64,000 nt of DNA from Magnetospirillum fulvum (GTDB taxonomy: Bacteria; Pseudomonadota; Alphaproteobacteria; Rhodospirillales; Magnetospirillaceae): positions 124,001 through 188,000 of the forward strand of contig NZ_FNWO01000002.1 in assembly GCF_900108475.1 (NCBI RefSeq), written 5' to 3'. A program made the translations under genes and the position numbers. The notes under the pieces are model-generated. The model ran no database searches and was not told the DNA's origin. It saw only the letters and a list, made by a program, of their open reading frames with translations. Position 1 is the first letter of the stretch. The number at the start of each line of letters is the position of its first letter. Below, piece after piece: positions 25,875 through 34,808 of the stretch.

Positions 25875-26561
25875 TTAGTCCGCGCCGTCCCGTGTCCAGA
25901 TCGGGTTTTTCAGCTTGGCGATGAAGGCGGAATGGGCCTCGGCTTCGGCCTCGAGCACGGCGTGCGGCCGCGCCGGTCGGGCAATTCGCACCACCGGGGT
26001 GGCGCGGGATGCTCCCTGGCGGTCGAGCGTTCCCAGTTCCAGACCGGGCTGGCGTCCGCCAATCAGCTGAAGATAGACCTCGGCCAGCAATTCCGAATCG
26101 AGCAGCGCGCCGTGCTGGGTGCGGTGGGTGTTGTCGATGTCGAAGCGGCGGCACAGCGCGTCGAGGTTGGCCTGGGCACCGGGAAAGCGCTTGCGTGCCA
26201 TCGCCACCGTGTCGATCGCCCGCGCCATCGGCAGGGTCGGCCGCCCGATCCGGGCCAGTTCGGCATTGAGGAAGCGCATGTCGAACTCGGCATTGTGAAT
26301 CACCAGCGTCGAATCGGCGATGAAGTCGAGGAAGGACTGGGCGATGTCGGAGAACAGCGGCTTGTCGGCCAGAAACGTCGCCGACAGGCCGTGGACCTTG
26401 AACGCCTCCTCCGGCATGTCGCGCTCGGGATTGACATAGCGGTGGAACACCTCGCCGGTGGGCAGGTGGTTGAGCAACTCGACGCAGCCGATTTCGACCA
26501 GACGGTGGCCGGACAGCGGATCGAAGCCGGTCGTTTCGGTATCGAGAACAATTTCTCGCAT
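25875..26561 (-). CDS. dnaQ: DNA polymerase III epsilon subunit (proofreading exonuclease)
   Basis: A 228-residue DEDDh 3'-5' exonuclease that proofreads for the replicative polymerase. ExoI is LDTETTGFDP (residues ~6-15), ExoII IHNAEFDMRFLN (~88-99) and ExoIII HGALLDSELLAEVY with the catalytic His (~148-161). A basic linker and the terminal segment for alpha-subunit binding follow. Full length. In Caulobacter dnaQ also lies in the origin-proximal cluster with coaE, aroE and secB; here hslVU and others are inserted between them. Confidence 0.97.
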   Translation of the reverse strand: MREIVLDTETTGFDPLSGHRLVEIGCVELLNHLPTGEVFHRYVNPERDMPEEAFKVHGLSATFLADKPLFSDIAQSFLDFIADSTLVIHNAEFDMRFLNAELARIGRPTLPMARAIDTVAMARKRFPGAQANLDALCRRFDIDNTHRTQHGALLDSELLAEVYLQLIGGRQPGLELGTLDRQGASRATPVVRIARPARPHAVLEAEAEAHSAFIAKLKNPIWTRDGAD

Positions 26562-26594
26562 CGGGGGCGCTCCTGGGGCGGCGGGAGAGGAACC

Positions 26595-27875
26595 CTACTC
26601 GGCCGCGCCGAAAAATTCGAGTTGCCACTCCATTTCCCGGGTGGTCAGTGGGAAATCTCCGCCGCTGGGCGGGATCACCCGGGCGGCGGGCAGGCGCAAC
26701 AGCCGGGTCTGAAGCTGCAACGCCAAACCGGGAGACAGCCCGGCCTTCCAGCTTATCGCGATGATTCCCTTGGCGCTTTGGGTGTCGATCGCCTTGACCA
26801 CGCTTTTGGCGGGCAGATGGGCCAGCAAGATCAGCGCGGCGGTGACGAAGGCGAGATCGCCCGAAGCCAGCGCGGTGTCGATCGTGGTTTCGGTCAGTTG
26901 GCCGCAATCCATCAGGGCACGGGCGCGGGCTTCGGCCTCGCTGCGATCGGCGGCAAGACGGGTCGAAGCCTTCGCCTCGGGCGAGAGGGCGGCTTCGGCG
27001 ATCCGCTTTTCCACCGCCAGCGCCACCAGCGAGGCGGCCTCGGGACCAAGATCGTCGCGTTCGGCCAGCGAGCGCAACAGGTCGGCGGCGACGAAGCGGG
27101 CCAGACGCTGGGCCACCCGCGCCGGAAGTTTGGGCCGCTCGACGAAGGGACGGTGCCAGGCTTCGATGTCGGCGGCGCGGTGGACCAGACGGTCCAGCGT
27201 CTCTTCGCGGATTTGCGCCAGCGGATTGCCGAGCAAGACGGCGATCGCCTCGGTATCGTCGGTGGCGGCGATGGCGTCGCACACCTGGGTATTGATCCCG
27301 GCGCGGCGCGAGATTGCCGCCAGCGCGCCGGGGATCGGTTCCGCCCCGATGATTTCCAGCAGATCCTCGTCGGTGAGGACGGGGGAAAAGCGCAGGATCG
27401 GTCCAGCGACCACCAGTTCGGCATCGTGGGCCAGGCGGCGGATCACGTCGGGGGGGGCGTTGGCGACGTCTTTCAATGCCTCGGACAGAATCTGGCGGAT
27501 GCGGGTGACCTGATCGCGGGCGACGATCTCCAGCGCTTCGAAGGTCAGGCGGCGCAGCCGGTCCTGGTCGTGGGCGGACAGGCCGGGGGCCAGCCGGGCG
27601 ATCTTGGCGGCGAGGTCGCCCCGCACCGAATCGTCGCAATCGGCGGCCAGCAGCAGATTGGCCTGGGGCGGGGCGGCATCGTTGGCGGCAACCGAGCGGC
27701 GGACGGCGGGGTCGGCATCCTCGGCAAGGAAATAGAGGATTTCAGGGCGGATGTCGTCGCGCCGGGCCAGATCGGTGCGGATTTTGGAATCGGGATGGGC
27801 GGCCAGATCCTTGGCCCGATCGTAATCAATCGGTTCCTTGTTGCCGCCGAACAGCCGTTTCAGGAATCCCGCCAC
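26595..27875 (-). CDS. DUF2336 domain-containing protein
   Basis: A 426-residue, almost all-helical soluble protein. Repeating hydrophobic patterns such as IRTDLARRDDIRPEILYFLAEDADPAVRRSVAAN look like HEAT-type repeats over residues 30-200, followed by the DUF2336 region. These proteins are found in alphaproteobacteria, often beside signalling genes, and their role is not established. It overlaps the end of the upstream diguanylate cyclase by 16 bases, so both come from one transcript, which suggests a shared pathway. Confidence 0.85.
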   Translation of the reverse strand: MAGFLKRLFGGNKEPIDYDRAKDLAAHPDSKIRTDLARRDDIRPEILYFLAEDADPAVRRSVAANDAAPPQANLLLAADCDDSVRGDLAAKIARLAPGLSAHDQDRLRRLTFEALEIVARDQVTRIRQILSEALKDVANAPPDVIRRLAHDAELVVAGPILRFSPVLTDEDLLEIIGAEPIPGALAAISRRAGINTQVCDAIAATDDTEAIAVLLGNPLAQIREETLDRLVHRAADIEAWHRPFVERPKLPARVAQRLARFVAADLLRSLAERDDLGPEAASLVALAVEKRIAEAALSPEAKASTRLAADRSEAEARARALMDCGQLTETTIDTALASGDLAFVTAALILLAHLPAKSVVKAIDTQSAKGIIAISWKAGLSPGLALQLQTRLLRLPAARVIPPSGGDFPLTTREMEWQLEFFGAAE

Positions 27876-29566
27876 GATGGCTCGCTCTCCCCCGGCCTGG
27901 GCTGGCCTGACAATTGCGGGGCCAGTCGCCAGGCTCCCTTGCCACCACGTTTGACCTCATACATCGCCTTGTCGGCGCGGGCGATCAGGGCCTCGATCGT
28001 TTCGGCTTCGCCGCCGGAATGGACCGCGACCCCCAGCGAGAACAGCAGCGGCTTGTCCGGGCTGCCGGAATAACAGGTTAATTGCGCTCCCGCCGTCAGC
28101 AATTCCTCGCAGCGGCGCACCGCGATCTTTTCCTCGGCCGCTTCCAGCCAGATCGCGAATTCGTCGCCGCCCAACCGGGCGATCAGGTCGGTCGGCCGGG
28201 TGTGCTGGACCATCAGATCGCGCACCGCCAGCAAGGCGCGGTCGCCGGTCTGGTGGCCGTGGACGTCGTTGACCGCCTTGAAATTGTCGAGATCGACGTA
28301 GATCAGCGCCGCCGGGCGTCCCTCACGCAGCAGGCGCTGGAAGCGGCGGGCGATTTCCTCGAAAAAAGCGCGGCGGTTGAACAGGCCGGTCAGCCCGTCG
28401 GTGCGCGACAATTTCAGTACCCGTTCGTGGTTGGCGATCTGCTCGGCGGCCAGCCCGACCTGATTGGCGACGTCGTCGATCAGCAGGCGGTCGTCGTCGC
28501 CCCAGGCGGCGCGTTCGGCCGAGCGCCACAGCAGAACCGCGCCGTTGACCGAGTGGCGATAGCGGCACACTGTCGCCAGCACGCGCCAGGATTTATAATC
28601 GCTGTCGAAATGATCGGAATCAGCCAGGGAATCGAGCACGTCCTCTCCCGCTCCCGCCTCGCCGAACGCCGCCGCCAGTGCAAAGCCGCCATCTTCGGGC
28701 CGCAGGCGGAAGATCTGACAGCCGGACGCCCCCAGAGCGCGGGCGGTGGCTTCGGCGGCGGCCTGCAACATTCCGGACGGCTCGACTTCGTCGCGAATGG
28801 TGCGGACGATATAGCTCAGCAGGCGTTCGCGGGCGTTGGCGCGCGACAAAGCGGCATCGCGCAGGCGCTCCTGGGTAACATCGCGGCAGACGCCGCGGGT
28901 GCCGCGCCACTCGCCGCCATCGCCACGCAACGGCATGGCCGAGATCAGCACGCAGACCTGCGCCCCGTCGCTCTGGCGCATCCACACCTCGACATCTTCG
29001 ATCGGGCCGTTGGCCTCGAACGGATTGGCTTCGGGGGTGGCGGTATCTTGAACGACGAACTCGGCGGGGCGGCGGCCGATCAGTTCGTCGGCGGCATGGC
29101 CCAGCGCCCCTTTGGGGCTGACGAAGACGAAGCGGCCGTCCGGTCCGATCTCCCAGGCGAAGTCGCTGGAGATTTCGACCAGATCCTTGTACCGCTGGCG
29201 CGATTCGACCAAAGCGGCGCGCAGATTGCGTTCCAGCGTCACGTCGCGCCCGATCAGGACCGACCGGCCGTCGCCGACCGGCAGGGCGACCAGATCGAAC
29301 ACCAGCGCGCCGCCGCCGGTCAGGGGCAGACATTCGAGCGAGGTGGTTCCGGGCATCGACAGCAGATCGGCCAGACAGGCGATCCGTCCCTGGGCGGCCG
29401 CGGCGGCCAGCCCCTCGCCGCGACCGTTGCAGGCGATCACCGACCCTTGGGAATCGATCACGACCGCTGGCCCGGGGAAAGCGGACAGTCCGTCCATTCC
29501 CAGGGACAAAGCGAGTTGTTCCCCCTGTGACGATCCGCCGCGTGATCTGTGGTCGCGTGCCGTCAT
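27860..29566 (-). CDS. PAS-GAF-GGDEF diguanylate cyclase
   Basis: About 568 residues, with no membrane helices. Two PAS-like segments (about 25-110 and 125-245, the second ending EWRGTRGVCRDVTQERL, a PAC motif) are followed by a GAF-like domain (about 255-385) and a GGDEF domain (about 400-555). The catalytic motif ARLGGDEFAIW is intact and is preceded by RPTD five residues away, the RxxD inhibitory site for cyclic-di-GMP, so it should be an active, product-inhibited cyclase. There is no EAL domain. The start is uncertain: ATG at 29566 or ATG at 29611, 15 codons earlier. Confidence 0.9.
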   Translation of the reverse strand: MTARDHRSRGGSSQGEQLALSLGMDGLSAFPGPAVVIDSQGSVIACNGRGEGLAAAAAQGRIACLADLLSMPGTTSLECLPLTGGGALVFDLVALPVGDGRSVLIGRDVTLERNLRAALVESRQRYKDLVEISSDFAWEIGPDGRFVFVSPKGALGHAADELIGRRPAEFVVQDTATPEANPFEANGPIEDVEVWMRQSDGAQVCVLISAMPLRGDGGEWRGTRGVCRDVTQERLRDAALSRANARERLLSYIVRTIRDEVEPSGMLQAAAEATARALGASGCQIFRLRPEDGGFALAAAFGEAGAGEDVLDSLADSDHFDSDYKSWRVLATVCRYRHSVNGAVLLWRSAERAAWGDDDRLLIDDVANQVGLAAEQIANHERVLKLSRTDGLTGLFNRRAFFEEIARRFQRLLREGRPAALIYVDLDNFKAVNDVHGHQTGDRALLAVRDLMVQHTRPTDLIARLGGDEFAIWLEAAEEKIAVRRCEELLTAGAQLTCYSGSPDKPLLFSLGVAVHSGGEAETIEALIARADKAMYEVKRGGKGAWRLAPQLSGQPRPGESEPSWRDS

Positions 29567-29886
29567 GTCAGCAAATCCAGGATAGTCCCCGACAGACCCA
29601 ATGCATACCATAGGCAGGTCCGGGAAACGACTCCCTTGGCCATGAAGAAGCCGCGTGTTCCCTTTGCCGAACCGGACGATTAAAAACAGGGGGTGGTTTT
29701 TTCCGCCTTAAATTATTTCGTCGGTCCGATCTCTTTCGCCGTAAGGGTCTTTGGGGAGGGTGTGCGCATTTTTTGGTTGCCGCTCCTGGGGCTGGCGCGA
29801 CGCCTATGTCGAAAGGCCGTTATTCGAGCACCGTTCGGGGGTCTGGTATTATCGGCTCAGATGGATACGTCTGAGCCGATACTATT
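29567..29886 (-). other. Intergenic region with a terminator hairpin
   Basis: No gene is supported here. An 11-bp perfect stem (TATCGGCTCAG / CTGAGCCGATA, 29850-29881, 10-base loop) lies six bases past the stop of the FliL-like gene and should end the nad transcript. The rest presumably holds the promoter for the diguanylate cyclase operon; I could not pick out clear -35/-10 boxes. Composition is less GC-rich between 29685 and 29780. Confidence 0.6.
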
Positions 29887-30291
29887 TTACCTGAACAACA
29901 TTTTTGAAATCAGGACGTCGCGGGTCATTTCCGTCCCCGGTTCCTTGCGCGCGATTTCAAGCGCCAGCGACTTGACCATCGGGGCCGGGTTGGCGCGGGC
30001 ATATTCCTCATAGGGAATGACGTTGAAGGCCATCCGCATCTTGTCGGACAGGTGCTTTTCGGAAAACTTGGCCTCTTCCGGAACCTGGAGGATCAGGTCG
30101 ATCGACGACATGTGGTACTGACCGGCCTTGTCGTAGAGTTCCAGCGCCATGGTGGGGAGGCGGACATAGCGGTCGCCTTTGACCGGCACCGGCAGGCGAT
30201 CGTTCTTCTTTTCCTTCTTCTCCTCGGCGCGAAGAGCGACGGGAGCCAGGAGGGTGGCCAGGGTGGCGAGGAGGAAGCTTCGGCGGTGCAT
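29887..30291 (-). CDS. Exported FliL-like protein of unknown function
   Basis: A 134-residue protein with a signal peptide that has a twin arginine (HRRSFLLATLATLLAPVALRA), compatible with Tat export. A charged KKEKKND linker follows. The remainder, from RYVRLPTMALELYDKAGQYH to RDVLISKMLFR, has the strand-helix-strand outline and ending of FliL, the flagellar basal-body protein, but lacks the FliL membrane anchor and lies far from flagellar genes. I call it FliL-like only. Last gene of the leftward nad transcript, 10 bases from the cyclic nucleotide-binding gene. Confidence 0.65.
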   Translation of the reverse strand: MHRRSFLLATLATLLAPVALRAEEKKEKKNDRLPVPVKGDRYVRLPTMALELYDKAGQYHMSSIDLILQVPEEAKFSEKHLSDKMRMAFNVIPYEEYARANPAPMVKSLALEIARKEPGTEMTRDVLISKMLFR

Positions 30292-30301
30292 CGCGGTTCC
30301 T

Positions 30302-30688
30302 TTACGGCTTCTTGTCGTACTGGGCGAGCAGCAGAGCGGCCTCGGCCAGTTCGGCTCCCATGGCGCGGATATTGCCAAGCAGGGCGTTGACGATCACCTT
30401 GACCCCCTTGGGGGCGAGGTCGAGCTGCCCGGCCAACCGATCCTTGGGGATCAGAACGCAGGTGGTTTCCTCGACCGCCTCGGCTGTTGCCATCCGGGGC
30501 TGATCGTCGATCAGCGCCATCTCGCCGAAAATGCCGCCGCGGCGGACCTCGCCGATTTCGATCTGGCGGCCCTCGCGGGTCTTGTAGATCCGCACCTTGC
30601 CGAGTTCGACGACAAAGGCGGTGGTGCCGGCCTCACCCTCGGTGAAGATCACCGTGCCGGGGGGGAAGACAAGGCGGCGGGCGGCCAT
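30302..30688 (-). CDS. Single-domain cyclic nucleotide-binding protein
   Basis: A 128-residue protein that is almost entirely one Crp/cNMP-binding beta-roll, with no DNA-binding domain. VFPPGTVIFTEGEAGTTAFVVELGKVRIYK begins the fold, and the phosphate-binding cassette IFGEMALIDDQPRMATAEA (~residues 53-71) has the conserved Glu and Arg, so cyclic nucleotide binding is plausible. C-terminal helix LGNIRAMGAELAEAALLLAQ may dimerise. Five bases after nadB on the same strand. Its effector and partner are unknown. Confidence 0.85.
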   Translation of the reverse strand: MAARRLVFPPGTVIFTEGEAGTTAFVVELGKVRIYKTREGRQIEIGEVRRGGIFGEMALIDDQPRMATAEAVEETTCVLIPKDRLAGQLDLAPKGVKVIVNALLGNIRAMGAELAEAALLLAQYDKKP

Positions 30689-30693
30689 CGCGC

Positions 30694-32316
30694 TCAGCCC
30701 TCCCGGCGGGCGGCGAAGGTCTTGGGGACCAGGATGGTGTTTTGCGGCGGGGCCACGGTGTCGAGGGTGGGGTAGTCGATGGTGTAATGCAGGCCCCGGC
30801 TCTCGCGTCGGGCCAGCGCCGAGCGGATGATCAGGTCGGCGACCATCGCGAGGTTGCGCAGTTCGAGCAGATCGCTGGTGACGCGGAAGCTGCCGTAATA
30901 ATCGCCGATCTCGTTCAGCAGCAGCTTGACGCGGTGACGCGCCCGCTCCAGCCGCTTGGTCGAGCGGACGATGCCGACATAGTCCCACATGAAGCGGCGC
31001 AGCTCGTCCCAATTGTGGGCGACCACCACCTCTTCGTCGGAATCGGTGACCCAGGTTTCGTCCCACGGGGCCAGCGGCGGCGGCGCGGGGATCGCGTCCA
31101 GCTTCTCGGCGATGTCGCGGGCGGCGGCGGACCCGATCACCAGACATTCCAGCAGCGAGTTCGAGGCCATCCGGTTGGCCCCGTGCAGGCCGGTGCAGGC
31201 CACTTCGCCCACCGCATACAGATTATCGACGTCGGTATGGCCGCGCAGATCGGTCATCACCCCGCCGCAGGTGTAATGCGCCGCCGGAACCACCGGCAGC
31301 GGCTCGCGGGTCATGTCAAAGCCGAACTTCAGCGCCTCGGCATGGACGGTGGGGAAATGGTGGGTGATGAACTCGGCCGGGCGGTGGCTGATGTCGAGAT
31401 AGACGCACTCGCAGCCCAGACGCTTCATCACGTCGTCGATGGCGCGGGCGACGATGTCGCGGGGTGCCAGTTCGCCGCGCGGGTCGTACTCGTCCATGAA
31501 GCGGGTGCCGTCGGGGCGCAGCAGCCGCCCGCCCTCGCCCCGCACCGCTTCGGTGACCAGGAAGGATTTGGCGCGGGGATGGTACAGGCAGGTCGGATGA
31601 AACTGGCTGAATTCCAGGTTGGCGACGCGGCAACCCGCCCGCCATGCCATCGCCATCCCGTCGCCGGTCGAGCCGTCGGGGTTGGAGGAATAGAGATAGA
31701 CCTTCGACGCGCCGCCGCTGGCCAGCAGGACCGAGCGGGCGGGAAAGCGGTGGACCCGTCCGTCGCGGCGGTCGAGCGCATAGGCCCCGACGCAGCGGCC
31801 CTGACGCCCCTGCGGCAGCTTCTCGCGGATCAGATCGACAGCGTTATGATTTTCGAACAGCAGGGCACCGCTGGCGCGCAGCTTGGATTCCAGGCTGGTC
31901 TGGACCGCAAGCCCGGTGGCGTCGGCGGAATGGACGATACGGCGGTGGGAATGGCCGCCCTCGCGGGTGAGGTGGAGGTCGCCATCCTCACGGTCGAACA
32001 TCACGCCGTTGGCGATCAGCCAGCGGATCGCCGCCGGAGCCCCCTCGACGACGGCGCGCACCGCCGGTTCGTAACACAGCCCGCCGCCCGCGATCAGGGT
32101 GTCGCGGATATGGGCCTCGATCGAATCGGTGGCGTCCAGCACGGCGGCGATGCCGCCCTGGGCATATTTGGTGCTGCCTTCGGACAGATCGGTCTTCGAC
32201 AGCACCCCGACCCGCGCGGTGGGACGCTGTGCCAGCAATCCCAGCGCCACCGACATCCCGGCCGCGCCCGAGCCGATCACCAAAAGGTCGAAAGGCGCTG
32301 TCACCAACTCGCTCAT
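30694..32316 (-). CDS. nadB: L-aspartate oxidase
   Basis: A 540-residue flavoenzyme that oxidises L-aspartate to iminoaspartate for NAD synthesis. The N-terminal FAD motif [18 protein letters not shown] (~residues 11-28), [13 protein letters not shown] (~48-60) and the active-site [18 protein letters not shown] are all family features, and the succinate-dehydrogenase-like [25 protein letters not shown] block is complete. The ATG at 32316 starts one base after the nadC stop. Middle enzyme of the nadA-nadC-nadB operon; iminoaspartate would be passed to NadA. Confidence 0.97.
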   Translation of the reverse strand: MSELVTAPFDLLVIGSGAAGMSVALGLLAQRPTARVGVLSKTDLSEGSTKYAQGGIAAVLDATDSIEAHIRDTLIAGGGLCYEPAVRAVVEGAPAAIRWLIANGVMFDREDGDLHLTREGGHSHRRIVHSADATGLAVQTSLESKLRASGALLFENHNAVDLIREKLPQGRQGRCVGAYALDRRDGRVHRFPARSVLLASGGASKVYLYSSNPDGSTGDGMAMAWRAGCRVANLEFSQFHPTCLYHPRAKSFLVTEAVRGEGGRLLRPDGTRFMDEYDPRGELAPRDIVARAIDDVMKRLGCECVYLDISHRPAEFITHHFPTVHAEALKFGFDMTREPLPVVPAAHYTCGGVMTDLRGHTDVDNLYAVGEVACTGLHGANRMASNSLLECLVIGSAAARDIAEKLDAIPAPPPLAPWDETWVTDSDEEVVVAHNWDELRRFMWDYVGIVRSTKRLERARHRVKLLLNEIGDYYGSFRVTSDLLELRNLAMVADLIIRSALARRESRGLHYTIDYPTLDTVAPPQNTILVPKTFAARREG

Positions 32317-32317
32317 G

Positions 32318-33169
32318 TCAGGTCCAATCCAGGCCAATATCCACAGCCGGTGCCGATTGAGTGATCCGCCCGACCGAGACGTAATCGACGCCGGTCGCGG
32401 CGATCGCGCCGATTGTTTCCAGCGTCACGCCGCCCGACGCTTCGGTTTTGCAGCGTCCGTCCACCAGCGCCACCGCCTGACGCAGGATGTCGGGGGGCAT
32501 GTTGTCGAGCAAGACGATATCGGCTCCCGCCTCGACCGCCTCGGCGACCTGCTCCAGGGTGTCGCATTCGGCTTCGACGGTGACGCCGCCCGTCTTGGCC
32601 CGCCGCACCGCCGCGCCGATCCCGCCGCAGACGGCGATATGATTGTCCTTGATCAGGACGCCGTCGAACAGGCCCATCCGGTGGTTGGTCGCGCCGCCGC
32701 AGCGGGTGGCGTATTTCGACAACCGCCGCAGGCCGGGAATGGTCTTGCGGGTATCGAGCAAGGTGCAACCGCTTCCGGCGATTCGCTCGGCATAGCGCGC
32801 CGCCTCGGTGGCGATGCCGGACAGAAGCTGAAGCAGGTTAAGGGCGGTGCGTTCGGCGGTCAGCAGCCCGCGCGCCGGTCCCTCGATCTCGGCCAGCACG
32901 GTTCCGGCCGCGACCCGGTCGCCATCGGCGACGCGGGCGGTGAAGCGGGCGTCGGGCACCACCCGGCGAAACGATTCCTCGGCGACGGGCAGACCGGCGA
33001 CGACCATCGCGTGGCGGGCCTGCATCACGCCCTTGAAGCGCAAATCGGCCGGGATCACCAGCGCCGAGGTGACGTCGGCACCGGGGCCGCCCTTATCCGC
33101 GCCGGTATCCTCGGCCAAGGCGGCATCAATCACCCGCCGCGCGTCATCCCAATCAATTTCAGGAGGCAT
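32318..33169 (-). CDS. nadC: Nicotinate-nucleotide pyrophosphorylase (carboxylating)
   Basis: A 283-residue quinolinate phosphoribosyltransferase that makes nicotinate mononucleotide with release of CO2. The sequence contains the family blocks [45 protein letters not shown] (PRPP and quinolinate contacts) and VLIKDNHI. The C-terminal barrel strands end with [19 protein letters not shown]. Starts within the last 11 bases of nadA. Confidence 0.97.
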   Translation of the reverse strand: MPPEIDWDDARRVIDAALAEDTGADKGGPGADVTSALVIPADLRFKGVMQARHAMVVAGLPVAEESFRRVVPDARFTARVADGDRVAAGTVLAEIEGPARGLLTAERTALNLLQLLSGIATEAARYAERIAGSGCTLLDTRKTIPGLRRLSKYATRCGGATNHRMGLFDGVLIKDNHIAVCGGIGAAVRRAKTGGVTVEAECDTLEQVAEAVEAGADIVLLDNMPPDILRQAVALVDGRCKTEASGGVTLETIGAIAATGVDYVSVGRITQSAPAVDIGLDWT

Positions 33170-34178
33170 TGGCGTTCCCCGACATCGGCACCGAGCGGCT
33201 CATCTCCAGCATTTTCTCCAGCGGTTTCAGCGCCTCCAGCCGCAACGGTTCGGGCACCGTGATCGCGGGGGCGTCGTTGACGAGGCAAAGATAGATCTTT
33301 TCCAGCGTGTTGAGCGCCATGAACGGACAGCTTGAGCAGGAACAGCCGCCATCGGCTCCGGGCGCGGGCAGGAAGGTCTTGTGCGGCGCGGCCTTGGTCA
33401 TCTGGTGAATGATGTGCTGCTCGGTGGCGATGATGAACTCGTCGCGGTCACTGGCCAGCACATATTCGAGAATGGCGCGGGTCGAGCCGACATGATCGGC
33501 GTGGAGCAGCACCGCCTCGGGGCATTCCGGATGGGCGGCGACCAAAGCGTTGGGGTGGCGCACCTTCAGCTTGACCAATTCGCGCTCGGAAAATTGCTCA
33601 TGGATGATGCAACTGCCCGGCCACAGCGTCATCTCGCGTCCCGAGATGCGGGCGAGATAGCTGCCGAGATGGCGGTCGGGGGCGAACAGGATCGGCCGGT
33701 CGGCGGGAAGCTGGCGCAAGATCGCCTCGGCGTTCGACGAGGTGACGATCACGTCGGACAGTGCCTTGATCGCGGCCGAGCAATTGATATAGGTGACGGC
33801 GATGTGATCGGGGTGGCGTTCGCGAAAGGCGCGGAAGGTCTCGGGCTGACAGGATTCTTCCAGCGAACAACCGGCATCGGCGTCGGGAATCAGCACCGTC
33901 TTGGTGGGCGACAGGATCTTCGCTACCTCGCCCATGAAGCGGACGCCGCAAAAGACGATCACGTCGGCATCGGTGGCGGCGGCTTTGCGCGACAGATCAA
34001 GCGAATCGCCGACGAAATCGGCTAAATCCTGAATCTCGCCATCCTGGTAATAATGGGCCAGAATGACCGCGTTGCGCTCGCGTCGCAAACGGTTGATTTC
34101 GGCGACAAGGTCCAGCGAAGGATCAATGTCGCGCTCTGTCTTCGCCCCGGCGGGCGGCAGGACGATGGTGTCGGTCAT
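33159..34178 (-). CDS. nadA: Quinolinate synthase
   Basis: A 339-residue [4Fe-4S] enzyme that condenses iminoaspartate and dihydroxyacetone phosphate to quinolinate. AVILAHYYQDGEIQDLADFVGDSL is the conserved N-terminal substrate loop. Candidate cluster cysteines lie in VFCGVRFMGE, in PGSCIIHE or ECPEAV, and in the C-terminal GADGGCSCSSCPFM motif. I chose the ATG at 34178 because it leaves a typical short lead; the frame upstream is not homologous. First gene of the nad operon, with a palindrome 20 bases before the start. Confidence 0.97.
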   Translation of the reverse strand: MTDTIVLPPAGAKTERDIDPSLDLVAEINRLRRERNAVILAHYYQDGEIQDLADFVGDSLDLSRKAAATDADVIVFCGVRFMGEVAKILSPTKTVLIPDADAGCSLEESCQPETFRAFRERHPDHIAVTYINCSAAIKALSDVIVTSSNAEAILRQLPADRPILFAPDRHLGSYLARISGREMTLWPGSCIIHEQFSERELVKLKVRHPNALVAAHPECPEAVLLHADHVGSTRAILEYVLASDRDEFIIATEQHIIHQMTKAAPHKTFLPAPGADGGCSCSSCPFMALNTLEKIYLCLVNDAPAITVPEPLRLEALKPLEKMLEMSRSVPMSGNANAS

Positions 34179-34197
34179 CTCGGGTTGGCGTCTCCCG

Positions 34198-34214
34198 GGG
34201 GCTATTTTAGCCCC
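34198..34214 (-). promoter_or_regulatory. Operator-like palindrome upstream of nadA
   Basis: GGGGCTA-TTT-TAGCCCC, a perfect 7-bp inverted repeat, ends 20 bases before the nadA start codon. It could be a repressor site or a short leader hairpin controlling the nad operon. I cannot match it to a known NAD regulator motif. Confidence 0.4.
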
Positions 34215-34279
34215 GTGTGCGGTCAAGGGCGGCAAGTATAAGGGCATTTTTGGTCGGGTATGCAACCCTCATGCGAATG

Positions 34280-34295
34280 GCCTATGCCCATAGGC
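34280..34295. promoter_or_regulatory. Palindrome in the divergent nadA / receiver promoter region
   Basis: GCCTATG-CC-CATAGGC is a perfect 7-bp inverted repeat midway between the two divergent genes, placed where a transcription factor could act on either promoter. Confidence 0.4.
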
Positions 34296-34354
34296 ATGTT
34301 TTCTCTGGCCCCTGCTTTCCCACATGATGGAGATAGAATTCTCCTGGGGAGACC

Positions 34355-34786
34355 GTGAAGGTGTCTGCGCTCGGCAATGAAATCGCCGGCCCCGGTGGTC
34401 CTGGCCCCGGTGTTCGCCTGGTGGTCGTGATAGAGGACGAGGCAATTGTCCTTGCCGGTTACCAGATGCTGTTCGAAAGCTGGGGCTATGTCGTGATCGC
34501 CGCCCAATCCGCCGATGAGGCGCTGGGGTTGCTGGAGGCTGGCTCGATGCCGCCCGGATTCATCCTGGCCGATTTCCGTCTCCGCGACGGCCAGACCGGG
34601 ACCGAGGCGATCGAGCGGGTCCGTCAAGCGTTCGGTCCCGATATTCCCGGCGTGGTGGTGACCGGCGATACCACGGTAACGGTCGATCGCCTGCGTCTGG
34701 CTGCGTCCGAGGGGATGCCGATCCTGCACAAGCCGGTCAATGGCCGCCAGCTTCAGGAATTGCTGACCCGTTCGTTCAAGAGCTGA
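34355..34786 (+). CDS. Stand-alone response regulator receiver domain
   Basis: A 143-residue protein that is only a CheY-like receiver. The acidic pocket is in VVVIEDEA (residues ~23-30), the phospho-acceptor Asp is near 73 in LADFRLRDGQTG, the switch Thr is in VVVTGD near 104 and the conserved Lys is in PILHKPVNG near 125. The DFRLRDGQTGTEAI phrasing is typical of receivers found at the end of hybrid histidine kinases, so it may have been derived from one. The GTG start has GGGGAG upstream. No kinase lies in the window. Its output is unknown. Confidence 0.9.
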   Translation: MKVSALGNEIAGPGGPGPGVRLVVVIEDEAIVLAGYQMLFESWGYVVIAAQSADEALGLLEAGSMPPGFILADFRLRDGQTGTEAIERVRQAFGPDIPGVVVTGDTTVTVDRLRLAASEGMPILHKPVNGRQLQELLTRSFKS

Positions 34787-34808
34787 CGCGCGCGCCTTCG
34801 TTTCCCCC

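Noticed and set aside
29693-30013. 106-residue open frame over the nad operon terminator
   Set aside because: It crosses the hairpin at 29850-29881 and the end of the FliL-like gene on the other strand, and has no recognisable domain.
34198-34214. Known NAD-regulator operator (NrtR, NiaR or NadQ)
   Set aside because: I could not match the palindrome to any of their consensus sites with confidence, so it is reported only as an unnamed palindrome.
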